Below, piece by piece: positions 24,890 to 36,779 of a stretch of 64,000 nucleotides of DNA. Under the pieces are notes generated by a model. The model ran no database searches and was not told where the DNA came from. It was given only the letters and a program-made list of their open reading frames with translations. The position numbers and the translations under genes are program-made. Source of the stretch: Pegea sp. RAD2-039 (Eukaryota > Chordata > Thaliacea > Salpida > Salpidae); the NCBI GenBank assembly GCA_034620365.1, contig JAQGEQ010000192.1, positions 1,607,001 to 1,671,000 on the forward strand, read 5' to 3'. Each line of letters opens with the position of its first letter. The stretch's first letter is position 1.

Positions 24890-26960
24890 TTTTTTAAAGC
24901 ATTTACAAAAAGAAAAACAAAACAACTATTTAGGTGTATTCTAATTGCTTGCATAGAATATTTAACCGCTTATTACTGGTTACAATAAATGAAGATTTTG
25001 TCAAATCTTACTAGTGATCTAGTTCTTTAATACTCATCACCAAACATAAAAATGTGTCTGTGAAAAACCTTGGCTGAGTTTTTTGAGGTTTTGTAAAGGT
25101 CGAGGCACTAGAAACATAAGTTTTTCTTGGACCTAAATTAATCAACCATAGGAGGCTTCTTAGGAATAAGAGTTGTTATCATTCGAATGAAAGCATCAAA
25201 AAGAGTTATATTTAACAAATTGTTTCTATCAGATTATTTATTTCTTAAATTTAAAAAATGTTCATTAATTAAAAATCATAAAGTGTACTTTGTTTCACAA
25301 ATAATGTAATCATACACGAAAAAATAAATAAGAATATATTAAGTTAAATTAAATATTTGATTTAAAATATAGATTATTGTTGTTAAAATTGCTAAAATAA
25401 TTTGATTTTGAAAGCTTTACAAATAGTTTCTTTTCAAATCATTCTTGTTTTAGAAAATAAAGTAAATTTTTATTCAACATTAATTTTCAACTTTTGTAAA
25501 AGAAGTTTTATTAAAAAATAAACCATTAACTTTAATGAAGAAGCCGCTGAAAATAGAAATGTCCTCATAATGAAACAAATTAGTTACAAGTTTAGAAACT
25601 TTTCAATTATAACTAGCGGTTTAAAATTGTTATTTAATTTATCAATTTAAGCTGTCAGATTCTAAAAAGTAAATAAAAAAGTCTTATTACAACCATTTTG
25701 TTTATTGTTTAATGAGTTATATTTACTTAAGTTCTGTTTAAATAAGTCTAGAAACACCATTTATCATCAACTGCTGTTAACATCGAGTAAATGAAGAAAA
25801 ATCAAGAAATTTATTCTTAATCTATCAAAATCTTATGAAACTGAATTATTTATCTAAATATTTACATTTACTTTAACAATAATTGTAATTTTCTAAAAAC
25901 TTATCGATAGCTTGGTTTTTATTTCTGATGAAAATGTTTAAGCTTTTTTTGTTCAAGGGTTGTAAAAGCTTAATATTGTATAAACACAAGTAGATACAAC
26001 AAAATAACTTAGTACATGATGTACTTTCTAACCAATTAGAAGCAATTAAAGAAAATGGAATCTTTACTTTACAATTTTTATATCTTAAAAATATCCATAA
26101 CCATCATGAGCTTCTAACTTTCAAAATATCTTTCAAGAACATCTTTGTTATCATTAGCTAATGGAGGTGTAAATGAAGTTAAATCTGTATATGAATCTTT
26201 AAAAGACATCACTTAGTCATCTCAATATATAACAATAACATTTAAATATACACCTAGCACAGCTGACCTTTTAAATAGAATTATCTTGATGATGTAAAAA
26301 GTTGGACAAAGTGTTACTATTAGTAATCATAATAATTTATATTTGTTTTATGATATACTTTTTGAAATTCTAATAGTAGATAAAACTGAAAAGTTATTAG
26401 TTGTGTGGAAAATAATAAAACGAGAAGATGTCAAAAAGGAACTTTCTGATTATTGAGAAATTGCAGATAAATGAAACAAGTTTTTTGAGAGAGTTGCAAA
26501 AAACGATTCCAGGAAAATTAGTTTTAAAAACTGTCAAAAGTTTGTTTAAAAAATTTAAAGTTTCAAGAAGTATAATTAGGATTTAAATTTTGTTATTGAT
26601 TGTTATTAATTGAAATCTGAAATAAAGCTGAAAAAACAAAAAAATTATTTTTTAAGTATCAAAAAAAAGCAATTTGAATTAAATGAAAATTTTGAAACTT
26701 TATTTTCAAACTATTTTAAGTTTAATGTTTTTAAAATTTGTGATCAATTCTTAAGTTTCACAAGATTTTTTATTCTTTAACGCAGCTTATATTTTCTTAA
26801 TTAAAATTTTAACGAAAAATTAAAACTAAAAATTCTGAGTATCCAAAAAAAATCAAAGATATAAAAAATTAAAAAAGAAAATTTAAGATAAATAATTTAA
26901 TGAGGAAATTAAATGCATTGATGCATAACCTTAATGGTCATGACTGCAACGTGTTGTAAA
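24890..26960. other. Gene-free AT-rich stretch
   Basis: I see no gene, RNA or organised repeat here. Confidence 0.5.
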
Positions 26961-27046
26961 AACATCAAATTGAATCTATCACGCGTCGGCCACGAGCTCT
27001 AGCATGCTGTCACGCCAGAAAATTTCGTAACTTTATTTTTCGGCGT
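26930..27046 (+). other. Possible 5' non-coding exon of the PP1-subunit gene
   Basis: A GC-richer, CpG-containing patch (CACGCGTCGGCCACGAG near 26981) ends in a good donor, GTAAGT, at 27047-27052. The next strong acceptor in the same direction is TTTCTTTACAG ending at 29074, 59 bp before the ATG of the PP1 subunit. A 2.0-kb 5' UTR intron would connect them. Inference from position and splice signals only. Confidence 0.35.
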
Positions 27047-29133
27047 GTAAGTATAAGTCTTCTTACTTCATTCAGATCAAATCATTTGAGAAAAAATGAG
27101 ATAAGAGCAATGACCTAAAAAAAGATCATTTTTAAATATTTAATAATTATTAAAAATTACTTTTACATTATTAAGTCTAGTTTTTTTTCTGAATATTTTT
27201 CAGAGTTTGAACTTATTAGTATTAGGCTTAAAAGTTATTGTTTAACTTTCAAATCTTAAATTTATCTTTTTTTAAATTTATGTTTTATTTTATTTTACTT
27301 AGTAAGCAAATTAGAAATTTATCAAACTTGACTTTTAAATACTTGTAAATAATTTATAAGCAACATCAATAATTCATTTTATCTCGATTATTTAGAAATT
27401 TGTCAATAATAATACTGACGGTTATAAACATTTGTGCAAATTTTGCAGCTGAACTAAAAGTTTAATAGCAAACTTTTTATCTAATTAGTCAACTACTATT
27501 ACATTGCAATCTGTTAAGACCACTTAATTACGATAGGAATAAAATAAACATTTAAAGTAAGAATTATTGCTCAAAATATTTTTACAAAACAATATTTTAG
27601 CAGAAGATTTAGCAGCTTTTTTTTTGTCCATTATTCTAACAAAAATCGATATTTACTTTTTAGAACAAGCACAAAGTTGCAGTTGTTCAGCAAATTTAAA
27701 GTTAGTAACAATCTAAATTAAAGATAAGAGAACATAACACAATTACATATTTCCATGTTTCAGTCTTACTATTTTGTATAAAAAAAAATTAAAAGCTTTG
27801 CAAAGAAATTAGAATTGTTCAAGAAAGAATTAATTCTTAAATAAATAAGCAACACTATTTGTTCTTAGATATTTTGCTTACTTAGTCAGGCTCAAGCTTT
27901 TTTACTGGCAGAAAAGAAATTTAAACTAAATATTGAATTTATTTTAGTATATTTGATTGTAACTTTTAGTGTTATTTTCTTAAAGTTGTTTATAGCTTTT
28001 TCTAACAGATAAAAAGTTTACAAAAGTTATTACTTGGATGTTTTTAAATTATTTTTGAGTCGTGTTTAGAAGATTTAAGTAAAAATGGCTTTATATTCAA
28101 ATGTTTTATTTTCATTTTTTTCTTTTAAAGTTTTCAGTTGATAACTTTGTAATCAGATTAGTTATCGAATTTTAAACAATTTCAAAACAGATTTTTTCCG
28201 AACGATTTTGTGCCCTTAAATAAACTTTATCTGCGTTTTCTAAATATTACTATTTCGAAATTCAACTTTGCTAAAATAGGATACTACGTAGTTCTTACAT
28301 ACGTCTGTATAAAAAACATTTTGATTCATCAAATGTTTTAGACCAACTGAAATAAACGATTTCAAAACTAACATTTTTTCTTAACTTAATAATTTTATGA
28401 TGGTAGCAAAAACTAACCTTGCAAATATATTTTTTCAGAGTTAGCTTGGTTTGCACTGTGGGATCTTATATCTTTAAAGAAACTTGAAATGTCACTTTTT
28501 TACCGCTATGGAGCTCAATCATGTAAGATTTTGTCAATATATTTTATGCTGTATCATTTTGATAAAATAGTGAAAGTAATGGCCCAAAGGTTCAAAGTAA
28601 ACAACACAAATGAGTCATGAGTGACATCAATGACAATTTAGTGACTACAGGGCTATCTACAATTAAATGTTTAATTCTTTTAGTAGAAACTTATTTGTGT
28701 AAAGGGTTTTTTATTTAAGTAGCAACTTCTGGTTAGTTTTTAAATTGTTTTCTTAAAACTTTTTTTTGAGATAATTCAAGGAACTAACAAAAAGTTCAAC
28801 AGATTAATTTTACTAAAAACATTTCTCAATAAATCTTCGCAATATTTTTTCTTTAGTTTTTTTTTAATTAAACTTTAATCGAGTGCTTTTTGAAATCCTT
28901 CGTTGATTTAAGATTTCAACAAACTTTCGAAATTTCGCGAAATTTAAGAAATCAATTGTAACAGAGAGAAACGTTTTTTCAATTGATGAGAACCTTTTAG
29001 ACACGAAGTTTTTTTTGCAAATAAAATAAATTTAACTTCTTGATTATTTTTCTAATTTTTATTTTTCTTTACAGTAGACAATTTCAAATCAAACTCAATC
29101 GATATTAGAGGAGAAAATATTCTGAGTGAAGAA

Positions 29134-30126
29134 ATGCCCTCTCTGATATTTGGAATCAGCCCCACATTTTATTCACTCAATGATAGATCTTATCTAGCTA
29201 TGCAATCTTCTAGAGATCAAGCTTCACATGGAAATTTTTCATCTTCTTTTTACGTCATGAAGCCTGATAACAACTCATCAAAACCCTCTCATCAGCGGCG
29301 GCCATGTTTGAAAAGTCCTACATCGAAGCCTCTTTCTGATTCCTTCCGGGTTGAAAAGACAAATGTGCCGCTGAATCCAATAACTCACTCGAAGCATGTG
29401 ACGTTTGCTGATTCAAAAGGTTTTGAGCTGACGCGTATCAAATATTTGTACGAAACTCCTAATGAACCTCCAAGATCGTTTACTGAGGGAGAATCTTTCT
29501 ATGAAGCCTTGAAAAATCTAAGATTAACTCCGAGCGACGAGAAAACTCAAACATCCAAACCCCAAATGAACCCCCTGACACGATTCCATCTCACGTTTCC
29601 CCAACCATTTGCTGATTTCCAAGACTTTAAACAAAGATTAGAAGAGGGAGGAGTTGCTTTAGAGAATTGTAGCATCGAATCAAGCGGGGTACTAAGTGGG
29701 TCGATAAAAGTGAAAAATTTAGCTTTTGATAAGGAGGTAGTTGTAAGAATCACATGTGATCAGTGGAAATCTTTTGTGGATCGCTTATGTAGCTTCGATG
29801 TTAACTCATCTAGATGTGATCCATGTCATGATACTTTCATCTTCAATATCAATGACTTGGCTCGAAGTCTTCCAATTAATTGCACAAGTGCCCACTTCTG
29901 CATTAAGTACACATGTGCGGGGCAGGAATTTTGGGACAGCAACAAGGGCGCCAACTATACTATTAATGTGAGTCAATCACCTTTGGACCAGCGCCTTAAT
30001 GTGTCATCAAATCGGTTGAAATCAGAGTATAAGGGTCTGAGGAAGACGCCGTTGACATATTCAGAGTTACCAACGCCTCAGCAGAGCGGCTGGAGTAGTC
30101 TAGATGTAGATTTACCTTTCTATTAG
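29134..30126 (+). CDS. Glycogen-targeting regulatory subunit of protein phosphatase 1 (PPP1R3 family)
   Basis: 330 residues in one coding exon. The family tethers PP1 catalytic subunit to glycogen particles and promotes glycogen synthesis (family knowledge). Seen: the PP1-binding RVxF-type motif KHVTF (87-91) followed by ADSKGFEL; a CBM21 carbohydrate-binding module over about 150-280, including TFPQPFADFQDFKQR, VLSGSIKVKNLAFDK and the closing WDSNKGANY (267-275). This order and size match the PPP1R3B/C/D group; which vertebrate member it is closest to cannot be decided by eye. The start follows an acceptor-like TTTACAG at 29074, consistent with a spliced 5' UTR. A possible AATAAA lies at 30616-30621. 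No defect seen. Confidence 0.9.
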   Translation: MPSLIFGISPTFYSLNDRSYLAMQSSRDQASHGNFSSSFYVMKPDNNSSKPSHQRRPCLKSPTSKPLSDSFRVEKTNVPLNPITHSKHVTFADSKGFELTRIKYLYETPNEPPRSFTEGESFYEALKNLRLTPSDEKTQTSKPQMNPLTRFHLTFPQPFADFQDFKQRLEEGGVALENCSIESSGVLSGSIKVKNLAFDKEVVVRITCDQWKSFVDRLCSFDVNSSRCDPCHDTFIFNINDLARSLPINCTSAHFCIKYTCAGQEFWDSNKGANYTINVSQSPLDQRLNVSSNRLKSEYKGLRKTPLTYSELPTPQQSGWSSLDVDLPFY

Positions 30127-30129
30127 CTA

Positions 30130-32225
30130 AAAACAGATCTTGTTGAAACTTGTTGAAGTCGGTGTAAATATCGACACTAAATGGCGCTATAAAGAGCTGA
30201 TCTGAGCACTGTTGGACATTGACAAGATGCAAGTGATCTTCTAGTATCAAAACTGTACTTACAAATGAAAGTTTGAAACTTATAAGTATCTTTTTACTCG
30301 TTTATTTGCTGCATCTTCAACCAAATCATCTTGCTTGTGTGAAATTATTTCACTTTTTTCATATTTGTTTTACTTTTAGATGTACTTTGAATGTAAAGTA
30401 CCACATTAGATGAACTAATACTATCAAGTTAGTAAACAATTAACTTATCACTGTTTATAAATTATTAATTTATATTACTGATCAAGTAGCTTTGTATGTT
30501 ACTTGTATCATATTCTTGTTTTTCTTTTTCGCATTTTTCTTACTCAACAAATTACTATCGTAAATATCACAGTGTTTTAACTTGTTCGCAATACCAACGT
30601 AATAATGCACTTACTAATAAAATTTATGTTATATCCAAAAAACTTTTCTATTTTGCTTATATGTTTATTTTACGTTGAGACATGGGTGAAAACAAACACA
30701 AAACTTTTGTGTAATTTGAATGACTAACTTTCAATCTAAATATTTGAACTTGAAGATATGTAGACAAAAAGCAAATTGATAGTCAATTAGATAAAGGTGA
30801 CATGCTGAAGTAACTGTTGATGGTTACAGACTTTAAAAATATATATAAATCGTCTTGATAAGAAGCAAATGATTTGAAATACTTCTGAATAATGTTGATC
30901 TGATAAAAATCTGAAACAGCATACTAAACAAAAATAAATTCTTTTTTTATAAATATTGATTTATTGTGTAAGTAAAAAGGTTATTTCAAATACCATAAAC
31001 TTCAGAAATATGAACTCAGTGACCAGCAAATATAATTGAATAAAAAGTTTGAATAAATTCAGCTGAAATCTGATAAATATTTTTAGGGTTTAACAGTAAA
31101 GTTGGAGCAAATTATTAAATCATTTTTTATCAACTTAATTAACATAAGACCAACAAGTCGAAGTTAGTGTAACGATTACTAACACACTAAATATATTATA
31201 ATAAAAAGTTTAAGATTAAATTGCTATCAATGTAACTAAATATAAGTAATGATATAATATGAAAAAAATGATTTTTATCCAATAGGAGATATTATAAGTT
31301 TAGAATAAGGACTTTATCTTCCCAAGAGATTTACTAGATGTTGCAAAACAGAAGTTATATAAAAGAATTTACAAAACACCCCAAAGTTGAAATTAAGCTT
31401 TAAAAACTAGGTGATAAAACTAAAGATAAATTTTTTGAATAAAATCGAAAGTAGTTTTTAGTTAAGTAGAAATTTTTAGCAGGTGATAACAAAAATTGAA
31501 ACTTTTAGAAATTTTGTCACTAACTAATTTTGATTAGATCATCATTCTATTATGCAAAATAATTTTCTAGATTTAATCGTTTGATGATAAGTAGGTTTTT
31601 GAGGAGCAAAACTATTAGTTATTCGACCTTCAAAAATAAATTGTGAAAATTCGTTTTTTAAATGTTGAGTAAATTAATGGAATTAAACACAAAAGTTAAT
31701 AATTTGAATTTTTTAATCAAAACAGATTTCATTTGTTTGAAATCAATCGGAAATTCGTAATAATCACAGTTACATTTGACTAATTTCAGTAAACATAGTT
31801 TGTTCATATTTTTACTAAAGAATTTCCGGTTACTGAATATTCACTGAGTTTAAAGTCCTGGTTGTATGAAAAGTTCAGCTTTTGTAACTTGTTGCTACGA
31901 TGTTTATTCTTTTATTTAATTTTCTAAGCTGGCAGTTTCAGAGGTCAGTTTTCAAATCGATTCAAGTAACTTTCATCTTAAAAACTTTACTTTTAAACAA
32001 CTTTTTAAGAAATTTTTATCTTAAAGTAAATTTGCAAAAACTTATTTGCATCATAAATTAAATAGTATTTGATAATTGAGACAAAATACTTTTCAAATCG
32101 TAGAAACAAAATTAAAATACTGATTACATTACTACAAAAGTTTTATAAATGTTATTTCACCAAATATCTGTAACTTTTTTACAGAATATTATATTGAAAT
32201 AAATAAAAAAAAACTAACCACTTCA
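30130..32225. other. 3' flank and gene-free AT-rich stretch
   Basis: Holds the probable 3' UTR of the PP1-subunit gene (AATAAA at 30616-30621). Nothing else recognisable. Confidence 0.45.
30616..30621 (+). terminator. Possible polyadenylation signal of the PP1-subunit gene
   Basis: AATAAA about 490 bp after the stop codon; the closest clear one I see. Confidence 0.35.
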
Positions 32226-32230
32226 AAAAT

Positions 32231-32329
32231 GTCCGGATGGCCGAGTGGTCTAGGACACCAGACTCAAATTTTCAATTGGTGTGTTTTGGTCCATTTAAGA
32301 GGCCGTGAGTTCGAATCCAACTTCTGACA
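32231..32329 (+). tRNA. Degenerate intron-containing tRNA-Leu(CAA), probably a pseudogene
   Basis: The order matches eukaryotic tRNA-Leu(CAA): box A TGGCCGAGTGG, CCAGACT-CAA anticodon arm, an intron of about 15 bp after the base 3' of the anticodon, a long variable arm and TTCGAATCC of box B. The acceptor stem pairs (GTCCGGA with TTCTGAC) except for one C-T mismatch. The T stem has two mismatches and the D stem at least one. TTTTT follows at 32334. Both internal promoter boxes look usable, so Pol III transcription is possible, but a functional tRNA is doubtful. It could also be the head of a tRNA-derived SINE, but I see no body downstream. Confidence 0.55.
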
Positions 32330-32339
32330 CAAAGTTTTT

Positions 32340-35300
32340 GAACATAAATATTTTATAAAAACTAATTTTTTAAATGTGATTTATTTGTAATTCTAAAGTT
32401 AATAAAAAATACTTTTGAAATACAGTCAGTAGTAAAGAAAATACAATTTAGTAAAATCAATACTATAAACAGAAAATTGTTTCTACTTTTTCATAAATTC
32501 AGTTTTAAAGAAAACTAAAGCGAAAAAAACACAAAAAATCTTGTTAAGACTTAATAACCTTAACAATTTAGTTTTATGAAATAAGTTGTTAAAAGTGAAA
32601 ATAAAAAACTTGAAACTTTTTTAATCCAAGTTTGGTTGGTTTTAAAATTTCTAAAATTCAATTAATATAACAAATGTAAGCAAAATATTCATTTGATTAA
32701 TTTATCATTTAGATAATAAAAACTATTTTTCAAATTTTCACTTGTTGCAAAATCGAATAAAAGTTTGAAATACAAAAAATGTTTTTAAATCTTTTTTTCA
32801 AGTGACCGTTTGTTACCTTTATAATTCTTGAATAAATGTCCAATTTGCAAATACTTTTGTAATTTAACAAAAGAATTAATCTTATTTTCAAAAACCTATT
32901 TTCTAATTTCTTATTTTCATATTTCAGTTTGTTAAGGAATTTATAAACTAGATAGAAAACTTGATAAACAATTTTTTCAGTTTATTAATTTTACTAACTA
33001 AGAAAATCAAGAAAATCTTTGAAAAAACTTTCGATTTGTGAGAAAAAGAATTTTATTGTTACCATATCAAAGATATTTTATTAAGCAAATAGAAAATCAG
33101 TAAAATTAAATTCAAAATGAAAATAAATTTTCAAAAATCAATACTACTTGAATGAAATCATTTCAAATTTTTCAAAAGTATTTAATTTTTGAATATTTAT
33201 AACATTTCATGAAAAAATATGATATAAATTATAATATTTTTAAAGTAATAATAATAAAAACTTTAATTAGATTAACTGATAACCGTTTTTTGTTATGTTT
33301 AAATTGAATTTTCCTCAAGATTTACTTTATTAAAATAATAAGGTTTTTTGTTATAATCCTGTATATCAAGTTCACAGATAGAAAAATTAATAGTTTTTGA
33401 ACAACCGAAGATGCTGCAATGACTAGTTGTATATAAAATATTTATTTTCTACTTTTTGATAACTTGCAAATCAACTGACAATTATCGATTGCAGAGTTTG
33501 CAGTCTTATTTGCTGCAACGAGAAGTCAGTCAAACGTGACGCTGTAAGTTTTAAAACATTTTCACTTCATTTAAAATGAAAACAACATTTCTAAAAGCTG
33601 TCTGCTGGTAATAAAGAATTAATATTTGTTTCAGTTTGTAAATATCATCAAAAAAGAGATCATAAAAACTAAAATTACTGAAACATTTCAAAACAGGAAA
33701 AGAAACAGTGTTTATCATTGTTTAAGTAACAAAGTTTTGTATTTTGTATTGTAGGAAATTTTTATCGATATATCTTCAGTAGATAATACAAAGTTTGCTT
33801 AAAATATTTTAGAATCATCCCTTGTTAACAGGAAGTAAGTTAAACAAAATGATGACTATCATTTTAACAAAAAGTTTTTGCAAACAAAATACTTTATCAA
33901 TAGAATTTAGAAAAATTACAAAAAAGCATTTTTTGTTTTGATGTTAGTTCAACAGATCTATTTTCAATGGTTTAGTAATTAAAAGTTTCTTAATAAAACT
34001 CAAACCTAAGAAATATGGTTTGTCTTATTTCTGTTTCTAAATTCTTTTAATAGTCGAAATAATTTTGATGTAAAATGAAGTTTACTTATTTTCCTAAAGA
34101 CATTTTTAAGAAAACGTTACTGATTAGAAAACTTAAAAAGACATGATAATTCAATAAAAGTATTTTTAATATTATGATTTAATCCAAAATCTATTTCACT
34201 AATTACAAACTCTACAGGATATAGTTGTAAAATTATTTAAGCTTGTTTGAACTTTCAATTAATTCAACAAAATGAAAGACAATAAATTAAAATTTGTTGA
34301 AACTTCAAATCATTTAAAATAATTATTTGTTTAAAAAAACCAATGACAAAAATAACGTTTCGGAAAGAATATTCAATCGAACTGAAAACCAATTTTAAAT
34401 ATTTATAATGTGACTATGTTAGAAATACGGTACTGCCTAGTTTAGTAAAAAATAAAACTTAAATGATTAGAAGTGTTTTTAAGATTGGAAAATCTAAAAG
34501 TTAAAATTTGGATTTAAAAAAAAACATAATAAAAAAACCCTTTTAATATGAAAACTAGTCAAATTGGTTGAAATGATACAAATGTTAACTAATTACAAAT
34601 TCTTGTTGAAATTGTTAAGTTAATAAAATCGTTTTTTATCAAAGTTCTATTTATAAGAAGAATAAATGAATCATATAAAGTTTTTATTCTGATTAAAGAA
34701 AAGTTTTAAGAGTTTATTTGAATTGTTTGCTTCTAATCAAGAATTGTAATTAGATAGAAATTATCAGATTAGTTGGAAGTAGTATCTTTAAACTGTATTT
34801 GGAACTGCTAAAGATTAATTAAATCTCATTCTTGAACAAACCCTGTAAAAACTTGAAACAAATATATTTGTTTTATTTATTAAGTTTCAATTGTTGACCC
34901 TTATTGAGAAAATTGTCGAAAATTTCGGAACACAAATTATGTGTTTGATGTTTTATTAATCAAATATTTGCTTTAAAACTAATAAAAAATTAATAAAATG
35001 ATTCTAAAAACATAAGTATACAATTTGCTAATTACTATTCATATATTTATCTATTTTAAAATATTTTATACTAACGTTTACTTAAACCTAATTACTCTAA
35101 ATCAAATTTTCAATATAAAAAACGAAATGAAATTATACTGTGCATATTCTAAAAGTTTTTGAAAATAGCTTTTTTGTAAACCTATTATTTTATGAAATCA
35201 AATTAACTAAATACATTTGTTCTTAGCTTTTAGTAAATTTGAAGTTTTAATTCTTATTAGGAATCTCAGTAATTTTGATTGTAAAAAACTAAAATTGAAA

Positions 35301-36470
35301 ATCAGTTAAATTTTCAACAAATTATTTGAAAAACTCTTTGTGTAAACACTTCGTAGAAAATAACTTTTTTAGTTCAACTTCAAAACTGAATTATTTTTGG
35401 TTGATAAAGTCTAAAATGAAATGTAGAAAAGGGAAGTAATTGAAAAGTTTAAATAACAAAAATAGTAGATTTAATTTAATTATCTATATATATTAAAAAC
35501 TTTCAAATTAATATTTAAAAAAATGATAAAAATCTTTGCTCATCTCTGTATGCAAGGACACTTCTAGGAGTAGATCTTTTATGAAAGAAGATAAATTAGT
35601 TGAAAGTTACTTTTGGAGCAGAAAAGATGTTTCAGTTTTATAAGTTTGATTTTAAAGTAAATTTTAAAATTTCTTTTTCTGACTCAAGATATCTTTGAGA
35701 CTTTCTGCAGCATCCAAGATTAGGAAACTTCGAAAGCTTCCTTGAGCAAACATAGAGTTAAAAAATATTCTAATATCAAAATTAAAGCTACAATAATTCA
35801 ATTTGTTTAATTTTCTTTTCGGTTCCTGTACAAGATTTCAGTTTTGATTTCTACAATTGTAAATGTAAATCTAAATTCTTTATATTTTAATAATAAGAAG
35901 AATCAGATAAAAATTATCTGCAGAGAGATCTTATTCATATAGATTTAATACTATTGTCAACAAAGACATTTTTCTATTTGATTAAATCATTTAAATCTTC
36001 TTTATACAAAAATTGTTTTTAAATTCGTGTTTTCATTTTTTCACCCACTCAAAGTTCACCACAAAAACCTGTTTAGAAAGCAAAGTACAAATTACAAGAG
36101 ATTGAAAGTTTGTTTACAAGCAACATTGCTTATCTAGAAAAGAGGTAGAAAGATTTGAAAATGATTTCTGAAATTCAATTCATCACTTTTTCAGGTTTTA
36201 TTCTTCTTTTTTGAGTTTTTTTGATAAAATATCATAAAAATCTATTCAACAAATAACAATTATTTGAATATTCAACTTTTAGACTTGATAAAGTTGAAGA
36301 AATTTTCAGAAATCTAGTAAACAAGCTTAAATGTTTTTAACCATAAAAAACTGAATGAAAGAATACACAGTAAAAGATCACAGTTTAAAGATAAGCTGAC
36401 CACAAAAGCAAAGTTATTGAAGACACAACAAACCAAGGTCAAACTTTTCATGTAGCTGCAGACAAAAAAT
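32340..36470. other. Gene-free AT-rich stretch
   Basis: No supportable gene. A small GC-richer segment at 33495-33543 is bracketed by acceptor-like GATTGCAG and donor GTAAGT, and could be an exon of a non-coding transcript, but nothing joins to it. Confidence 0.45.
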
Positions 36471-36501
36471 AAATTGTTCATCAAATCCGTTTTACAAATA
36501 A

Positions 36502-36517
36502 CAGCGCCCTCTAACGG
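36502..36517 (-). promoter_or_regulatory. CTCF-like motif
   Basis: Minus-strand TTAGAGGGCGCTG at the edge of the 36.5-36.8 kb GC-rich island; good match to the right half of the CTCF consensus. Confidence 0.35.
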
Positions 36518-36684
36518 TAACTCTGAATCTTGTTTACAATCTCATGTTTATCTTAACCGGGCTAGACAATAGTTTCGGAGTAGCTAGCTGTAAATTTATC
36601 AAAAAAATGTTGAACTAACCGATGTAGGGATACCTTGTCCAACCACGCGTTTGCTGCGTGTACAACTCGTGGTAGACTCGAACC

Positions 36685-36698
36685 GTTGCTATGGCAAC
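36685..36698 (+). promoter_or_regulatory. RFX X-box-like motif
   Basis: GTTGCTATGGCAAC differs by one base from the symmetric X-box GTTGCCATGGCAAC bound by RFX factors, which typically control ciliary genes. It lies in the GC-rich island, 11 bp from the perfect palindrome ATGCATCGATGCAT (36709-36722). Confidence 0.45.
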
Positions 36699-36779
36699 TA
36701 TGTACAAAATGCATCGATGCATCGTCAAACGAATTATCACGCGTGAAAGATTCAATGATCTAAAAAAACAGCAAAATGA

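Larger units (their letters stand above)
36500..36770 (-). other. GC-rich island with possible exon and regulatory motifs
   Basis: A 270-bp block, clearly richer in G+C and CpG than its surroundings. On the minus strand, after TTTTTTTAG at about 36760, a frame beginning IIESFTRDNSFDDASMHF is open for about 66 codons to a TAG near 36560. A second frame from ATG 36721 reads MHRCILYIVAIATVRVYHEL and ends at 36615; a GTTAGT donor near 36619 could serve either. I recognise neither protein. The same DNA carries an X-box-like site and two palindromes, so a promoter or enhancer is at least as likely as an exon. Confidence 0.35.

Noticed and set aside
36640..36720. Minus-strand tRNA suggested by GGTTCGAGTCT near 36675
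   Set aside because: No matching T stem, acceptor stem or box A is found around it.
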